Of a stretch of DNA of 18,973 nt, positions 17,705 to 18,973 are shown in pieces. The position numbers and the translations under genes were made by a program. Location: the NCBI GenBank assembly GCA_009602725.1, contig WELB01000279.1, positions 135,299-154,271 of the forward strand. Direction: 5' to 3'. How positions within the stretch are numbered: position 1 is the stretch's first letter; each line of letters opens with the position of its first letter. The notes under the pieces are model-generated. The model saw nothing but the letters and a program-made list of their open reading frames with translations. It was not told where the DNA came from and did not search any database. The stretch is from Spirogloea muscicola (lineage: Eukaryota > Streptophyta > Zygnematophyceae > Spirogloeales > Spirogloeaceae).

Positions 17705-17757
17705 CCCAATGGGGGCAAGGGCTGCGAAAAGCCAGCCCAAAAAGAATTCACAAAGGT
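17705..17757 (+). repeat. Family A hairpin repeat, copy 9
   Basis: GGGCTGCGAAAAGCCAGCCC, then AAAAAGAATTCACAAAGG. It sits about 47 bases from the proposed left end of the chromovirus LTR. Confidence 0.6.
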
Positions 17758-17803
17758 TCAGAGGGGCCTAAGAGCGGTGAGCAGCTACAAAGGGGCCTGA
17801 GGA

Positions 17804-18032
17804 TGCAATGGTAAAACAGGGGGAGGATGGATCACTCAATAAGTACGAGTGAGGAGCCTCAGATCCGACTAGCTGCCGACAGGGTACGGAGCCAGGGACC
17901 CTCGAACCGTACTTAGCTACACGGAGTGCAGCCAAGCTACCCGCACCGTTTGGGACTCCAAACGGTAGATACGTTACGCTCATGTAAGGTTATCGCGCGC
18001 CGTTGGCACTTTCAAACGGCGGAAACGTTACA
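17804..18032 (-). repeat. Probable 3' LTR of the chromovirus
   Basis: Starts (on the - strand) TGTAACG directly after the polypurine tract. Two copies of a unit of about 54 bases follow (GTAACGT...CCGTTTG...AACGG). Their hairpins lie at 18000-18019 and 17946-17965, the second a perfect 8-bp stem CCGTTTGG/CCAAACGG. A candidate end TTGCA at about 17804 would give a short LTR of 229 bases. The other LTR is outside the window, so this cannot be confirmed. Confidence 0.45.
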
Positions 18033-18095
18033 TACCTCCCCACTTAGATGTTCACGTCCGGGAACAAGTAGGGAGCACGACAGATACCCAGGGTG

Positions 18096-18973
18096 TTAAG
18101 CCCTGCCTTCCCGGCGGGAAGGTTTTGGACGACGGAGAGAAGAGGCTTGGCCTCCTGTCAAATACTTCTGGACGCGGGAAGGGCAATTGGCAAGATTGGC
18201 CGCTGGTTCCCACGTATTGTGCTCAGGCCCAAAGCCGAGCCACTTGATGAGGTACTCACGGGACTTACAACGCCCACGGAGAGTGTCCCGGTGTGACAAG
18301 ATCTCCTCCACTTGAAACTCCTCCGCGCTTTCAACGACGAGGGGAGGTGGGGGCGGTTGGACACGGCCATCCGTATGGTATGGCTCGAGTTGAGACACAT
18401 GGAAAACGTTGTGGATTTTCCAATGTACCGGTGTATCAATCTCATATGCGACCTTGCCGACAAGGCGCATGACACGGAAAGGTCCAACCCACTTTGGTAG
18501 CAACTTAGGCGTACCAACAGCCCGCAAAACTAAGTGCTTAGTGCTCAAGAGCACTTGGGCACCGACGTCGAAGGACACATGCCTGCGACGGCGATCAGCA
18601 TACTGCTTTTGCCGGTTCTGAGCAATCATCAAGAATTGCTTAGCCCTCTGCTGAGCTTCCAGGAGAGTACCGGTAAAGCTTACAGCGGCCGGAACGCGCT
18701 CCGGCCTCCCCACCTGCAAAGGTGATCGCGGATGCTGACCATAATTCAGGAAGAAGGGTGTGTTTTTGGTAGAGTCATGAAAGGCATTGTTCACAGCATA
18801 TTCCGCTGGAGCAAGATACACATCCCAGTCAGTTTGACTGGGGTTTACGAAGTGCCTGAGCATGTCTTCCAAAACCCGGTTCATCCGTTCGGTCTGACCG
18901 TCCGTCTGGGGATGGAAAGCCGTATACATGGATTGCTTCGTGCCGAGAAGCCTGCACACTTCTTTCCAGAAGT
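18096..18973 (-). CDS. Ty3/gypsy chromovirus Pol, integrase C-terminal part with chromodomain (partial)
   Basis: The frame is open from the window edge to the stop, with no frameshift. AFHPQTDGQTERMNRVLE is the end of the integrase core and includes the catalytic Glu region. Next come NTPFFLNYGQHPRSPL, the WVGPFRV module (GPY/F type, here GPF), and HNVFHVSQLEPY. The C-terminal chromodomain (YLIKWLGFG, NTWEPAANL) would direct integration toward marked chromatin in chromoviruses. The 5' end lies outside the window. The intact frame over about 290 codons suggests a young copy. Confidence 0.9.
   Translation of the reverse strand, partial: FWKEVCRLLGTKQSMYTAFHPQTDGQTERMNRVLEDMLRHFVNPSQTDWDVYLAPAEYAVNNAFHDSTKNTPFFLNYGQHPRSPLQVGRPERVPAAVSFTGTLLEAQQRAKQFLMIAQNRQKQYADRRRRHVSFDVGAQVLLSTKHLVLRAVGTPKLLPKWVGPFRVMRLVGKVAYEIDTPVHWKIHNVFHVSQLEPYHTDGRVQPPPPPLVVESAEEFQVEEILSHRDTLRGRCKSREYLIKWLGFGPEHNTWEPAANLANCPSRVQKYLTGGQASSLRRPKPSRREGRA

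Larger units (their letters stand above)
17804..18973 (-). mobile_element. 3' part of a Ty3/gypsy chromovirus, cut by the window edge
   Basis: On the - strand, in order: integrase end, GPF module, chromodomain, stop, a polypurine tract AGTGGGGAGG, then an LTR start TGTAACG. Gag, protease, RT and RNase H would lie beyond 18973. The right LTR border at 18032 is well placed; the left border near 17804 is a guess. Confidence 0.7.

Noticed and set aside
17880-17945. tRNA-like stretch with A-box and B-box resemblance on the - strand
   Set aside because: The B-box-like GGTTCGAGGGTCC has two extra bases and no cloverleaf can be drawn. It sits inside the presumed LTR.
18158-18517. Second - strand open frame of 119 codons
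   Set aside because: Alternate-frame shadow of the chromovirus integrase-chromodomain frame.
1-18973. Prokaryotic features (operons, CRISPR arrays, ribosome binding sites)
   Set aside because: The genes are intron-rich and plant-like; the repeats are dispersed and irregular, without a regular spacer pattern.

Overview
The window is nuclear DNA from a plant-lineage eukaryote, most likely a streptophyte (a charophyte alga or an early-diverging land plant). The evidence is two genes split by many GT-AG introns of roughly 60-350 bases, a receptor-like kinase whose catalytic domain resembles the plant CrRLK1L (FERONIA/THESEUS) group, and a Ty3/gypsy chromovirus. I cannot name the species. There is an unresolved base (N) at 9128, so this is draft sequence and some frame problems may be assembly errors.

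Left third (1-4574, + strand): an UNC93-like membrane protein of the major facilitator superfamily. About 14 of its exons can be followed by reading frame and splice phase from TM1 to the stop. The first exon junction is unresolved and one late junction is out of phase.

Middle (5202-9226, - strand, tail-to-tail with the first gene): a receptor-like kinase. Following splice phases links a FAS1 (fasciclin) domain, a Pro/Ser/Ala-rich linker, one transmembrane helix and a CrRLK1L-like kinase domain. The usual CrRLK1L ectodomain is malectin-like, so a FAS1 ectodomain is the most novel observation here. The model has three oddities: no exon for kinase subdomains IV-V, an in-frame TAG between a hydrophobic leader and FAS1, and a phase conflict before the C-terminal tail.

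Right half (about 9330-18973): a nested repeat landscape with no intact host gene that I recognise. It holds (i) nine copies across the window of a short hairpin-bearing repeat (family A), (ii) six copies of a roughly 100-bp repeat (family B), (iii) a direct pair of about 290-bp repeats (C), (iv) an inverted pair of about 280-350-bp repeats with a conserved stem-loop (D), (v) a frameshifted C-terminus of a non-LTR retrotransposon with PD-(D/E)XK-type residues, (vi) a SINE-like element on the other strand that shares the same 3' tail, (vii) tandem repeats, (viii) coding-like remnants of an unidentified gene, and (ix) the 3' end of a Ty3/gypsy chromovirus (integrase, GPF module, chromodomain, polypurine tract and LTR start) running off the right edge.

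The two host genes probably act independently; their convergent layout suggests no shared promoter. The kinase promoter lies directly beside repeat copies, so element insertion may have affected its regulation (inference).
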